The notes below the pieces were generated by a model that was not told the DNA's origin, ran no database searches, and was given only the letters and a program-made list of their open reading frames with translations. Source: Cnuella takakiae (GTDB taxonomy: Bacteria > Bacteroidota > Bacteroidia > Chitinophagales > Chitinophagaceae). From it: a DNA stretch of 64,000 nt. Location: the NCBI RefSeq assembly GCF_001953305.1, contig NZ_MTFE01000010.1:4502707-4566706 (forward strand). The letters are read 5' to 3'. Positions 35,488 to 43,569 of the stretch are shown piece by piece (within the stretch, counting starts at the first letter, position 1; every line of letters begins with the position of its first letter). The translations under genes were made by a program, and so were the position numbers.

Positions 35488-36912
35488 CTAAGCTTTCACC
35501 CGCACAGTAGTATTGCCGCCACCTTCCAGCGTTAGGTTTACGGGCTTATTGGTTTGCCAGGCGCCGCGGGTAAAATCGGGCACATCCACGGTGCGCGACT
35601 GTTTTGCTACCGAACGCTCGCTGAGCGGCGCCACAGCACTCCAGAGTGCGCCATCATACACGTCCTGGTCCAGCGGCAGGCCATTGCGGAGGCAGTCGAT
35701 CAGGCGCCAGTCCATGATAAAGTCCATACCGCCATGCCCGCCTACTTTCTTGGCAATCTCGCCTACATGGCGGATGATGGGTGGTGTGTATTTTTCCCGT
35801 ACCTCCTTGAGTTCCTCCGCCTTCAACCACTCGTGGCCAAAGGCTATCTTTTCGGGGCCGGGATATTTCTGCGCCACGCCCCTGGTACCGCTCACCAGGT
35901 GAATGCGCGAGTATGGCCTTGGTGAGGTTACATCGTGTTGTACCATGATGGTCTTGCCCTTGTCGGTGCGGATGAGGGTGGTGTTCATATTACCGCGGTA
36001 TTGCTTACCTGCAAACGGGGTGAAGAAGGGATCGGCAGCTGCTTTCGATTTTGCCATCTCGCCCATCATAAAATCGTTGGATGACATGGATACCAGGTGG
36101 CTCATTTTATCACCCCGGTTGATGTTGAGGCATTGCGCCACCGGCCCCAAACCATGCGTGGGATACAAGTTACCATTGCGGAAATTTTCCTTCAGTCGCC
36201 ACATATCGGCATAACCTTCCTTGCTGAAGTTGAGGTCGCGCAGGTCGTGGATATAAGCCCCTTCCGCATGTACCAGCTCGCCAAACATACCGTTGCGCGC
36301 CATGTTGAGCGTAAGCATTTCAAAGAAGTCGTAACAGCAGTTTTCCAGCATCATGCAATGCTTGCGGGTTTTCTCGCTGGTTTCCACCAGCTGCCAGCAC
36401 TCGTCGAGGTTGATGGCAATGGGCACTTCGCAGGCCACATGCTTGCCCTGCTCCATGGCAAAGAGCGCCATGGGTGTATGCAGGTGCCACGGCGTACAGA
36501 TGTACACCAGGTCCAGCTGCTCCTTACTTACCATATCCTTCCAGCCGTTTTCGCCGCTATAAGCTTTGGCTTTTGTTAAACCGCGCTGTGACAGTATCTG
36601 CTGGGCTTTATCTACTCTGCCCGCATCCTTATCACACAAGGCAACAATCTCGGCACCTTCAATAAATGACATACGCTCTACCGCACCGGGGCCGCGCATA
36701 CCCAGGCCAATAAAGCCTATCCGCACCTTATCAATTTTGGGCGCAGCATAGCCACTCATATTGAAGCGCTGTCCTTTGCCGGCCCAGGTATGAGCCCGCT
36801 CCAGTGCTGCTTCCCTTTCCTGCGGCTCCATGGCCCAGGAGGGCATGCCCAGCGTTAGCGCACCAGCACCTAAAAAGCTATTGCGGAGAAAACTCCTGCG
36901 GTCCTTATTCAT
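35488..36912 (-). CDS. Gfo/Idh/MocA-type glycosidase, GH109-like (alpha-N-acetylgalactosaminidase)
   Basis: A 474-residue protein with a twin-arginine signal (NKDRRSFLRNSFLGAGAL). The mature N-terminus GYAAPKIDKVRIGFIGLGMRG holds an NAD-binding Rossmann motif. The family blocks CTPWHLHTPMALFAMEQGKH, MMLENCCYDFFEMLTLN and LYPTHGLGPVAQCLNINRGD are those of GH109, which uses NAD transiently to hydrolyse terminal alpha-GalNAc. It sits at the upstream end of the glycan cluster (GH92, GH125, glycosylasparaginase). Its substrate would be O-glycan or blood-group-type GalNAc. GH109 function is inferred from sequence resemblance; some relatives are simple oxidoreductases. The start at 36912 places the twin Arg at residues 5-6. 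Confidence 0.88.
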   Translation of the reverse strand: MNKDRRSFLRNSFLGAGALTLGMPSWAMEPQEREAALERAHTWAGKGQRFNMSGYAAPKIDKVRIGFIGLGMRGPGAVERMSFIEGAEIVALCDKDAGRVDKAQQILSQRGLTKAKAYSGENGWKDMVSKEQLDLVYICTPWHLHTPMALFAMEQGKHVACEVPIAINLDECWQLVETSEKTRKHCMMLENCCYDFFEMLTLNMARNGMFGELVHAEGAYIHDLRDLNFSKEGYADMWRLKENFRNGNLYPTHGLGPVAQCLNINRGDKMSHLVSMSSNDFMMGEMAKSKAAADPFFTPFAGKQYRGNMNTTLIRTDKGKTIMVQHDVTSPRPYSRIHLVSGTRGVAQKYPGPEKIAFGHEWLKAEELKEVREKYTPPIIRHVGEIAKKVGGHGGMDFIMDWRLIDCLRNGLPLDQDVYDGALWSAVAPLSERSVAKQSRTVDVPDFTRGAWQTNKPVNLTLEGGGNTTVRVKA

Positions 36913-37093
36913 GGCAATTGATTTACAAAAGAGGACGGGATAACCAGATCCAGGAACCCCGCCTGTCCCTTGGCGCAATTAAGGTAGCAATGTCTTTTGT
37001 AAATAAGGCGGAGCAAACGCTTGCGCAGGAAGCGGAAGGGCTTGGCGTTGTGTACTAGAAAAAGAGGAATCCAGCCTGAACGCCAAACCGCAC

Positions 37094-37714
37094 CTAGGCC
37101 ACCATCACCAAACCGGTCATTGTGTCCCAGACTACCTCGCTGCTACAGGCAAGCGCCAACAGCCATTGGCCGCCATTGGTATTAGCCGAAAGCGGGGACG
37201 CAGGCATATCCGCAGTCTTTAATTGCAGCACCAGGGCTTCCCATTGTTTTGCTTTCAGTTGCAGCGGACCAAGCTGGCTGCGGCGTTGTAGGGAGCGGTT
37301 GAAAAACTCTACTTCAATTACAGGCCACAATGCCGATTCCAGCCGCAGGTACACCCTGTCCACACGCGGGGTTCTTTTAACAGGCATCATAGCCGCAGTT
37401 TGCACCTGCCACATATCCTGGTGGTAACTACACCAGGATATGTTATCCAGGCTGACAATCCGGGAATAATGTTTACCATCATCGGCCCGGAAAGCTAGCA
37501 AGAGCTTCCGCTGCTGTGCATCCACTCCTACAATGGAGCGGTGCAAACATTCCTTGCTCGAAAGGTTCAAACCATTATCTGCAACTGAACTGTCGAAATA
37601 TGCAGACAGACGGCGGCGTGCCTTCAGGTTTTGCCGGTAGTCGTACAGGCCAATCAGCAGGATGGGGGCAAACATCAACAGCACCAGTACGGCAGCATAC
37701 AAAAGGGTAAGCAT
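37094..37714 (-). CDS. Hypothetical membrane-anchored protein
   Basis: A 206-residue protein with one N-terminal membrane helix (LLYAAVLVLLMFAPILLIGLY). A soluble domain follows, with beta-rich segments (LLLAFRADDGKHYSRIVSLDNISWC, VYLRLESALWPVIEVEFFN). I do not recognise a family. It starts three bases after the stop of the small membrane protein upstream, so the two are co-transcribed and may form a complex. Confidence 0.65.
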   Translation of the reverse strand: MLTLLYAAVLVLLMFAPILLIGLYDYRQNLKARRRLSAYFDSSVADNGLNLSSKECLHRSIVGVDAQQRKLLLAFRADDGKHYSRIVSLDNISWCSYHQDMWQVQTAAMMPVKRTPRVDRVYLRLESALWPVIEVEFFNRSLQRRSQLGPLQLKAKQWEALVLQLKTADMPASPLSANTNGGQWLLALACSSEVVWDTMTGLVMVA

Positions 37715-37717
37715 AAC

Positions 37718-37933
37718 TTAGGTATTGGATGATTTAAAAACAGGTGTGGCTTCCATGCGGCCTTTGCCGCGCAGCAATACCAGCGAACAAAGCAAAAGGG
37801 GCAGGGAAATGAACATGCCTTTGTAATTGGAATGATGGGCAATAAAGCCCTGCTCGAGTACTATGGCATTGAGTAGGGTACACAGCAAAACGACATTACC
37901 GCCTGCTGAAACCATTTTTTGATTTCGGGACAT
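37718..37933 (-). CDS. Small hypothetical membrane protein
   Basis: A 71-residue protein with two hydrophobic segments (GNVVLLCTLLNAIVLEQGF and GMFISLPLLLCSLVLL) and a basic loop after the second. No family recognised. It is coupled to the following membrane-anchored gene, with three bases between. The start at 37933 is preferred over one 18 codons upstream because the extra residues have no structure typical of membrane proteins. Confidence 0.55.
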   Translation of the reverse strand: MSRNQKMVSAGGNVVLLCTLLNAIVLEQGFIAHHSNYKGMFISLPLLLCSLVLLRGKGRMEATPVFKSSNT

Positions 37934-38341
37934 GGCAAAATAAATTAAGCGAACGTTGAATATTAAAGCCTCGGCGGCTGACGACAAAAGGCTTATGCTC
38001 GCTTAAAAGCTTTGAAGCTGGAGTAGTAGAACAAGTGGGAGCAGAAAGGAACGAATTCGGGGAAAGACCAAGTGTAGCAATCACGCATATCCACAACCAG
38101 GAAATACCTGGGGAAAGATATAGTTTTATATGGCTGCGTTGTTTTCACTTGTATGAACTTACGGAAAACAATGACACAAAAAACATGCCTTGCAACCATT
38201 AACAAATTACAAAGCCAGCTACCTTACTAATGCAGCACTTCAAAATAGAACCTAATTAAACATTAAAAAGGTGTTTAAGGCAAAAGGGCAGCAGTTTCAG
38301 CTACAAACTTGCGTTTGACTTCTTTGTCTTACTTTCTGTTT
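37934..38341. other. Intergenic region without recognised gene
   Basis: About 400 bases between a small membrane-protein gene and the DUF3124 terminator. Short open frames exist on the minus strand but lack any recognisable pattern. Presumably it holds the promoter of the two small membrane-protein genes. Confidence 0.35.
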
Positions 38342-38366
38342 AAAAAAATGCTGCCCCACCAACAGC
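38342..38366 (-). terminator. Hairpin terminator after the DUF3124 gene
   Basis: On the minus strand GCTGTT-GGTGG-GGCAGC (38350-38366, with two G-U pairs) is followed by A and seven T. It lies ten bases after the stop of the lipoprotein gene. Confidence 0.6.
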
Positions 38367-38375
38367 TTAACAGGT

Positions 38376-38936
38376 TTACCGGATAGCATTGATTACCTGT
38401 TGTGCAGGCAGGCTCAGGCTATTGTTGTTGATTTCCCTGCCCTCGGACACAAAGGAAAAGCCGGTAGATATGATACTGGTAACAGCCTGGATCATGGGTG
38501 CATTAGCCATAGGAGCAGTTGCCGCCCAGTCCACCACGAAGTTGGCGCCGGCGCCGCCCTTTTCTTCCCTCCGCTCCACCACAAATTCTACGGAATGCAT
38601 GGGCCGCAGCACCAGTGGCTTTTGCAAATAACGTTGCAACAACTCGCCCTGTGAGCCATAATACACTACCCCGGTTACATAAAAGCTATCCCTGAAACTG
38701 ATATTGCGGATGCTGAGCGTGGTGGTCATGCCAACGGTCATGGTGCCATCTTCACCATAGAGGTGCGAATATACCGGCACATATACCGAATGTTTTTCCC
38801 TGATGCTGGCAGCATCGGGTTGTGCGTAGTGATAGGTTCGGCTGGGCATCTGCGCCTGCTCCTGGGGCGACTGTTTGCATGCGGCAATGCTTGCAGCAAT
38901 AAAAAGCAAAAAGCAGGATAGGTTTCGAGGGGTCAT
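38376..38936 (-). CDS. DUF3124-like lipoprotein
   Basis: A 186-residue lipoprotein with lipobox SIAAC (Cys20). The domain contains VYVPVYSHLYGEDGTMTVGM, LSIRNISFRDSFYVTGVVYY and LQKPLVLRPMHSVEFVVER, the beta-rich pattern of DUF3124 proteins of unknown function. It ends with ISTGFSFVSEGREI. It should be attached to the outer membrane facing the periplasm. The start at 38936 gives a normal lipoprotein signal; the open frame reaches further upstream but has no signal. Confidence 0.8.
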   Translation of the reverse strand: MTPRNLSCFLLFIAASIAACKQSPQEQAQMPSRTYHYAQPDAASIREKHSVYVPVYSHLYGEDGTMTVGMTTTLSIRNISFRDSFYVTGVVYYGSQGELLQRYLQKPLVLRPMHSVEFVVERREEKGGAGANFVVDWAATAPMANAPMIQAVTSIISTGFSFVSEGREINNNSLSLPAQQVINAIR

Positions 38937-39034
38937 GTAACAGGAATGGGTGGAAGATGAAGGTACGTATTGAGGATTTAAAAAGATAGCCCTTGTTAGG
39001 TGCGTGCACCTGGAGATTGCACCAGGGTTCCAGG

Positions 39035-39547
39035 CTATCCGACCCACCGCAGTGGAGGCTCCACCTTATATTTTAGCTTCTGGCCTTTCAGGATTTTGTC
39101 AATTGACTTTGCGATCCGCTCCACCTTCGTCGCTTCTGTCCTGGCATTATAAATCCAATCAATAAAAGCCTTCTGTTCACCATCGGTATACGAAAGGAAA
39201 GCCGTCAGAGCCCTGGGTTCATCAGCCAGGCAAAGCCTTAGTTCCTCCGGAATTTCTGTGGGCAACTTATCTGCAAATAAGGTCACGCGAACATAGTCGC
39301 CTGCCTGCTTGCCTATTTTCTTCCTGATCTCCGCCTTTACCGGCAGGAAAAGCTGGCCATTGCCCATCGGCATTAGGTGATAGTTGCTGATTGGGGAACC
39401 ATCTATGGCACCCCGAACCCTTACCCAACCGAAATGAGCGTGGCGGTCCGGTTGTATTTCGGGAATGGGCGCATAGGTCCAGCCACCCTTTCCGGGAAAC
39501 TTTTGCAGCAGGCATTCCTTGTCCACCAGTTGTTCATCCGTATTCAT
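39035..39547 (-). CDS. YdeI/OmpD-associated family protein with DUF1905-like domain
   Basis: A 170-residue cytoplasmic protein. The first half (FGWVRVRGAIDGSPISNYHLMPMGNG, VKAEIRKKIGKQAGDYVRVTL) is a small beta-barrel domain (DUF1905-like). The second half (CLADEPRALTAFLSYTDGEQKAF, WIYNARTEATKVERIAKSID) matches the YdeI/OmpD-associated, bacteriocin-protection-like helical domain. The function is unknown; homologues are often linked with stress. TAAATTG, close to the -7 consensus, lies about 20 bases before the ATG. Confidence 0.82.
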   Translation of the reverse strand: MNTDEQLVDKECLLQKFPGKGGWTYAPIPEIQPDRHAHFGWVRVRGAIDGSPISNYHLMPMGNGQLFLPVKAEIRKKIGKQAGDYVRVTLFADKLPTEIPEELRLCLADEPRALTAFLSYTDGEQKAFIDWIYNARTEATKVERIAKSIDKILKGQKLKYKVEPPLRWVG

Positions 39548-39685
39548 ATTTGCATGGCTGTTGGAGCAATTTAGGGCAGTATGGAAGCAAATCAAAATAT
39601 TCCCCGGATGCTTTATCATTAAACCACCGGTACAAACAACAAACTTGCAAGCAACTTAGAAATGCAAAAATCAGGGTAAACAAAA

Positions 39686-39752
39686 GGCCACGGACGAAAG
39701 ACAACGGACGACAGTTGATAAATGTTGTTGCCGGTTGTTTTTCATCCGTGGC
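39686..39752. repeat. GGACGAC phrase repeat with GGCCACGGA/TCCGTGGCC arms
   Basis: The phrase ACGGACGAAAGACAACGG and the closing GACGACAG belong to the same family as at 30645. The outer arms GGCCACGGA and TCCGTGGCC can pair across about 50 bases. Confidence 0.6.
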
Positions 39753-39776
39753 CTTTACACCAACCCGGTACTACAA

Positions 39777-40610
39777 TCAGGACAATATAACTGAAGTCAT
39801 GGTGAGCGAACCACCAACGGCTTTATCGTTGAAGAAAGCCACATCATCACTTTTGCCTTTGAGGCCAAGGGTGTATAAAAGCGGCCAAAAATGTTCGGGT
39901 GTGGGAATAGCCAGTTGCGCCTCGCGGCCAAGCTGGTCGTAACGGATGATCTGGCTGTGATCGCCATCGGCAATCAACTGCTTGAAACGGTCATTGATCT
40001 GCAATGCCCAGTCGAAGCCAAACTCCGGTTCATTGAGCTTGTCCCATGCTACCATCCGCAGGTTATGCACCATATTGCCGCTGCCCATGATCAGTACGCC
40101 TTTTTTGCGCAGGTCATACAATTCGGCGGCCAGCTCGTAGTGATATTGCGGCCCTTTTGTAAAATCGATGCTGAGTTGGAGCACCGGGATATTTGCATCG
40201 GGATACATATGCCGCACAATGGTCCATGCGCCATGGTCAAGGCCCCAGTCGTGGTCGAGTGTTACCTCGGTATGCTGCAACAAGGCGGCTGTTTCCAAGG
40301 CCAGTTCCGGGCTGCCGGGCGCCGGGTATTGCACCTGGTGGAGCGCATCGGGAAAGCCACCAAAATCATGGATGGTTCGCGGGAAATCCATGGCCGTAAC
40401 GCGGGTACCACGGCTTAACCAGTGTGCCGAAATGACCAGCACCGCCTTGGGCACCGGCATCTGCGCAGCAAGCGCAGCCCAGCTTTGGCTGAATGCATTA
40501 TCCTCAATCCCGTTCATGGGTGAGCCATGGCCTATAAAAAGGGCAGGCATCAGCATGCCGTCTTCTTTGAGGTCGCGGGTAAACTTGTTGAATGCAGACA
40601 GGTGACTCAT
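39777..40610 (-). CDS. ygiD: 4,5-DOPA dioxygenase extradiol-like (YgiD/LigB family)
   Basis: A protein of up to 277 residues of the class III extradiol dioxygenase (LigB) superfamily. Its metal-binding histidines lie in ALFIGHGSPMNGIEDN, VISAHWLSRG and IHDFGGFP. A further conserved His block is in DHDWGLDHGAWTIVRHMYP. GSGNMVHNLR and the C-terminal TPEHFWPLLYTLG are typical of YgiD. YgiD opens the DOPA ring with a zinc or iron centre; the natural substrate is unsettled. The start may be internal, at the Met directly before PALFIGHGSP (near 40550), as in E. coli; the longer start is kept as the outer limit. It lies upstream of a phrase repeat and near DoxX and YceI, suggesting oxidative or phenolic stress. 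Confidence 0.9.
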   Translation of the reverse strand: MSHLSAFNKFTRDLKEDGMLMPALFIGHGSPMNGIEDNAFSQSWAALAAQMPVPKAVLVISAHWLSRGTRVTAMDFPRTIHDFGGFPDALHQVQYPAPGSPELALETAALLQHTEVTLDHDWGLDHGAWTIVRHMYPDANIPVLQLSIDFTKGPQYHYELAAELYDLRKKGVLIMGSGNMVHNLRMVAWDKLNEPEFGFDWALQINDRFKQLIADGDHSQIIRYDQLGREAQLAIPTPEHFWPLLYTLGLKGKSDDVAFFNDKAVGGSLTMTSVILS

Positions 40611-40732
40611 GGTGGTAAATTGAAGTTTGGCAGAAGGGCATTTAGCAACAACCTGTACTTACCGCATGGGCTTATGCAAGATGCAGGTAAACTACTTGCA
40701 GCTAAAAGCTTGTAGCGTTCCCTTAACTGTTA

Positions 40733-41176
40733 TTAGTTGCTCAAGCTAAAGGCTTTGCGGTCGGCTTTGCTTTGCAGCAGGTAGTCAACCGAATAACGGC
40801 CACTGCCGGTAAGCAGCAGTACAACGTATACCAGCAGGTAGTGCAATGCGGGCTCTTTCATCTGAAAGGGGTCGGCGGCATGCACCATCAAGAGGGCCAC
40901 CAACATGGTGATGATAAGCGGCACAACGGCCAGGCGGGTAGCAAAACCAACCAGCAACAAAATGGAGCAGAAAACTTCGGCAAATACCGCCAGCGCCAGG
41001 GAAACTTCTTGCGACAAACCCATAAAGGGCAGAAACTGCACCGGCTCGCCGGAAAGCAGCATGGAAAGTTTGGGCAGGCCGTGGGTGAGCATCAGTGCCG
41101 CAATGCCGATACGGGCAATGAGGATGGCCACATCAATATGTTTGGGTAAGGTATCTACCTGGAGGAGTTTTTTCAT
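40733..41176 (-). CDS. DoxX family membrane protein
   Basis: A 147-residue protein with four hydrophobic helices and the DoxX pattern: IARIGIAALMLTHGLPKLSML, LAVFAEVFCSILLLVGFATR and LHYLLVYVVLLLTGSGRYS. DoxX-like proteins are inner-membrane proteins often linked to quinone or thiol redox balance. It is encoded just downstream of yceI (65 bases) and is probably in the same transcript. The start at 41176 is chosen over 41185, three codons further out. Confidence 0.9.
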   Translation of the reverse strand: MKKLLQVDTLPKHIDVAILIARIGIAALMLTHGLPKLSMLLSGEPVQFLPFMGLSQEVSLALAVFAEVFCSILLLVGFATRLAVVPLIITMLVALLMVHAADPFQMKEPALHYLLVYVVLLLTGSGRYSVDYLLQSKADRKAFSLSN

Positions 41177-41240
41177 GGTTATCATTTGATAGGGTTAATT
41201 AGGAAAAGTGAGGGCTGACCGGTGGTCAGCCCCAAAGTGA

Positions 41241-41813
41241 TTATTGGGCGAACTCGCCATCTGCTTTGATGCGTACTTCATCGCTCACCATAGCATCGGG
41301 GAAGTTGGCGCCGATACCGAAGTCGGAACGCTTGATGGTGCCGCTTACCTGGAAACCTGCAGTCTGCTTCTTGCTCATGGGGTTTTCCACGGTGCCTGCG
41401 TATACCATATCCATGGTTACAGGCTTGGTTACACCATGCATGGTGAGGTTGCCGGCGAGTTTATACTTGTTGGTACCGTTCTTGGTTACCGAAGTGCTCT
41501 TGAAAGTGATAGCCGGAAATTTCTCCGCATCAAAAAAATCCGCGCTCTTCAGGTGGTTGTTGCGCATATCCACGCGGGTATCGATGGAAGCAGTTTTGGC
41601 AGTGAGCTCCACTACGGCATCGCTGAAATCGGGCTTGGTAGCATTGATGGCAGCATCAAAATCAGTAAAGAAACCAGATACATCCGAAATACCCAGGTGC
41701 TTTACGGTAAAGCCCAGTTGCGAATGGGGGTCGTCGTTTTTCCATACGTTGTCGGCAACGGTAAATGCCGTAAGTGCTGCAAAGGCAGAAGCAATGAGGA
41801 TTCCTTTTTTCAT
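41241..41813 (-). CDS. YceI family lipid-binding protein
   Basis: A 190-residue periplasmic protein. The signal peptide is MKKGILIASAFAALTAFTVA. The lipocalin-like YceI domain is seen in DPHSQLGFTVKHLGISDVSG, ASIDTRVDMRNNHLKSADFFD and TIKRSDFGIGANFPDAMVSD. YceI proteins bind polyisoprenoid lipids (possibly quinones) and often accompany DoxX genes, as here. It is complete and of normal length. Confidence 0.95.
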   Translation of the reverse strand: MKKGILIASAFAALTAFTVADNVWKNDDPHSQLGFTVKHLGISDVSGFFTDFDAAINATKPDFSDAVVELTAKTASIDTRVDMRNNHLKSADFFDAEKFPAITFKSTSVTKNGTNKYKLAGNLTMHGVTKPVTMDMVYAGTVENPMSKKQTAGFQVSGTIKRSDFGIGANFPDAMVSDEVRIKADGEFAQ

Positions 41814-41858
41814 GTTGATGGGGTTTGTTTATGTGTTGTTTGCTTAAAACTTGTTGTA

Positions 41859-42410
41859 TCAATTGGTGGCAATTGCCTGCATACCCATGCCTACCGGTAT
41901 GCAGCCAGCAACCTGCACCAATTCGGCTGCGGTTTGTAACGCATCAGTATCTGTTCCTGTCACCTGCACTTCCGGTTTTGGGCCTCCTGCAAAAGCAGCT
42001 TGCAATTGCGCCGCACTGACCACCGTAAATGCTGCTACCACTTTTGCATGCGGCAGCAGGTTTTGTAGTAAAGCAACAGGATCAGCACCCTGCGCACCTG
42101 CATCAGCCATAGTGACAACCACTTTCTGGTTTGCCACCGGGCGGATTGTCTCCGCAACTTCGGCGTAGCCATCAGCAGCAATGGAAAGGATAATGATATC
42201 CGCTTCCCAGCAGGCATCCGTACTGCAGGTTATAGGCTCTACATCGGCAGTGGCTACTTGGGTACGGATGTCCTGCACCAGTTCATCCAGATTATCGCAG
42301 CCATGTGCAAAAAGCAGGATGCGGTAGTTGCCACGAGCCAGGTTGCGGGCCAGTGCGGCGCCCCTGTTTCCGGCAGCGCCAATCAGTGCTATGGTTTGCT
42401 TTGTGTGCAT
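41859..42410 (-). CDS. NAD(P)-binding oxidoreductase-like protein (F420-dependent NADP reductase fold)
   Basis: A 183-residue Rossmann protein. The dinucleotide-binding motif is IALIGAAGNRGAALARNLA. Then come ADIIILSIAADGYAEVAETI and VVAAFTVVSAAQLQAAF, which correspond to the pattern of NpdG-like coenzyme F420-dependent NADP oxidoreductases and related NADP-binding proteins. The cofactor is probably NADP rather than F420 in this phylum. A -7 box lies ten bases before the start. The open frame extends upstream into phrase repeats; 42410 is the sensible start. Confidence 0.75.
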   Translation of the reverse strand: MHTKQTIALIGAAGNRGAALARNLARGNYRILLFAHGCDNLDELVQDIRTQVATADVEPITCSTDACWEADIIILSIAADGYAEVAETIRPVANQKVVVTMADAGAQGADPVALLQNLLPHAKVVAAFTVVSAAQLQAAFAGGPKPEVQVTGTDTDALQTAAELVQVAGCIPVGMGMQAIATN

Positions 42411-42420
42411 GATGATGGCG

Positions 42421-42428
42421 CAAAAGTA
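42421..42428 (-). promoter_or_regulatory. Bacteroidota -7 promoter box
   Basis: On the minus strand TACTTTTG matches TAnnTTTG exactly, ten bases upstream of the ATG at 42410. TTG at 42447-42445 could be part of the -33 element (spacing about 16). Confidence 0.5.
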
Positions 42429-42481
42429 CCCCCTTGCAGTGGCTGCAACCGTTATCTTAAGACAAGAAAAAGTATTGATTT

Positions 42482-42672
42482 GGATCAAGGGAACGATGGG
42501 CGATGGACCATGGGGCGAAGAGGCGGATGGGGCAATAGTTGGCGGACGACAGACGACGGACAACAAACAGTATATGAAGGAAAAGAAACAAACAAGATTT
42601 CTTGAAAACACCATCCGCTATACCGTTGTCCTTCGTCTGTGGTCCGTGGTCTATCGTCCATGGTCCATCCCC
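42482..42672. repeat. Inverted pair of GGACGAC/ACCATGG phrase repeats
   Basis: The left block (GATGGGCGATGGACCATGG, GGCGGACGACAGACGACGG) and the right block (CCGTTGTCCTTCGTCTGTGG, CTATCGTCCATGGTCC) are reverse-complement versions of the same vocabulary, about 50 bases apart. They fill the gap between the Crp/Fnr gene and the NADP-binding gene. Confidence 0.7.
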
Positions 42673-42682
42673 CCACGTCCCC

Positions 42683-43261
42683 TCACTTCCCCGCCATCCG
42701 CTTCCGCACCCGGCTAAGGGTTTCGGGTGTGAGGCCGATATAAGAGGCGATCATATGCTGCGGTACACGCTGTGCGATCTGCGGGTATTTGGCAATAAAA
42801 TCGGCATAGCGGTCCTCGGGTGTGGTGCTGATGATGGAGGTAATACGCCGCTGCATGGCGATATAGGCATTGGTGATGCTGAGGCGGGTATAGGTTTCAT
42901 ACTGCGGCAGGTTGCGCAGCAGTTCTTCGTGTGCGGACCGGCTGATCAGCAGCAGCTCCGCATCTTCAATGGCGTCGATACTATAGGTAGCCGCTTCGGC
43001 GGTAAGAAAACTATACAGGTCGGCAATGAGCCAGCCTTCCAAAGCAAATTGTATGATGCGCTCTGTACCACCCTCATCAACCGAGTAGGCACGCAAAGCA
43101 CCCTTTTCTACAAAGCCAATTTCGCGGCACACATCGCCTTCCTGCAACAGGTATTGTTTCCTGCGCAGCTTCTTGGGCTTCAGCAAGCCTTTCACGTATT
43201 CCATCTCCTGTTCGGAAAGGGAAACCTTCTCGGTGAAATGTTTAAAAAATTGTTCGTACAT
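42683..43261 (-). CDS. Crp/Fnr family transcriptional regulator
   Basis: A 192-residue regulator. The N-terminal cyclic-nucleotide-binding-like beta barrel includes LLQEGDVCREIGFVEKGALRAY and IIQFALEGWLIADLYSFLT. A dimer helix follows, and the C-terminal winged helix has the recognition region QHMIASYIGLTPETLSRVRKR. No iron-sulphur cysteines of Fnr type are seen. Its neighbours on the same strand are NADP-binding, YceI, DoxX and YgiD-type genes, which it may control. The start at 43261 matches the usual family start. Confidence 0.92.
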   Translation of the reverse strand: MYEQFFKHFTEKVSLSEQEMEYVKGLLKPKKLRRKQYLLQEGDVCREIGFVEKGALRAYSVDEGGTERIIQFALEGWLIADLYSFLTAEAATYSIDAIEDAELLLISRSAHEELLRNLPQYETYTRLSITNAYIAMQRRITSIISTTPEDRYADFIAKYPQIAQRVPQHMIASYIGLTPETLSRVRKRMAGK

Positions 43262-43336
43262 GCCATGGGGCCATTGGTGCAGGCCGGAGCAAAAATGCTC
43301 TTTTATTCCCACACCGGCGCACAAGCAATTGTAAAG

Positions 43337-43364
43337 AAAAGCCGCACAAAACGGAGAGCGGCTT
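43337..43364 (-). terminator. Hairpin terminator of the small ORF at 43363-43512
   Basis: On the minus strand AAGCCGC-12 bases-GCGGCTT (arms 43358-43364 and 43339-43345) is followed by TTTTCTTT. The first arm overlaps the stop codon of the small ORF. Confidence 0.7.
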
Positions 43365-43512
43365 AAAATTCCTTCTCTCCCATTTCACTTACCGGCAGGT
43401 TGATCTTGCGGTTTTTACGGGCCAGGCTAAAGAATACAGAGAACTGCACCTGGTCGGGTTCGTAGATATAAAAGATAGATCGGGAGGGCTTACAGCTACC
43501 GGGATGCAGCAT
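43363..43512 (-). CDS. Hypothetical 49-residue protein with its own terminator
   Basis: A short ORF reading MLHPGSCKPSRSIFYIYEPD in its first part, then VQFSVFFSLARKNRKINLPV and ending SEMGEKEF. The composition is protein-like: mixed charged and aromatic residues, no low complexity. Its stop codon runs straight into a hairpin with a T-tract, so it is likely the end of a real transcript. It lies divergently from the hydroxyacid dehydrogenase gene and upstream of the Crp/Fnr gene. No family recognised. It could instead be the C-terminal remnant of a longer gene, but the frame has an ATG and no longer relative was recognised. Confidence 0.5.
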   Translation of the reverse strand: MLHPGSCKPSRSIFYIYEPDQVQFSVFFSLARKNRKINLPVSEMGEKEF

Positions 43513-43569
43513 GATCAAAAGGTTATTTTTAACCCTTATTAACCTAACCCTGCGTCTTATCTTTCCCCA

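Noticed and set aside
37993..38205. Minus-strand frame of 70 codons in an intergenic gap
   Set aside because: Composition is odd (many Phe, Tyr, Cys), with no start context and no family; not enough to call a gene.
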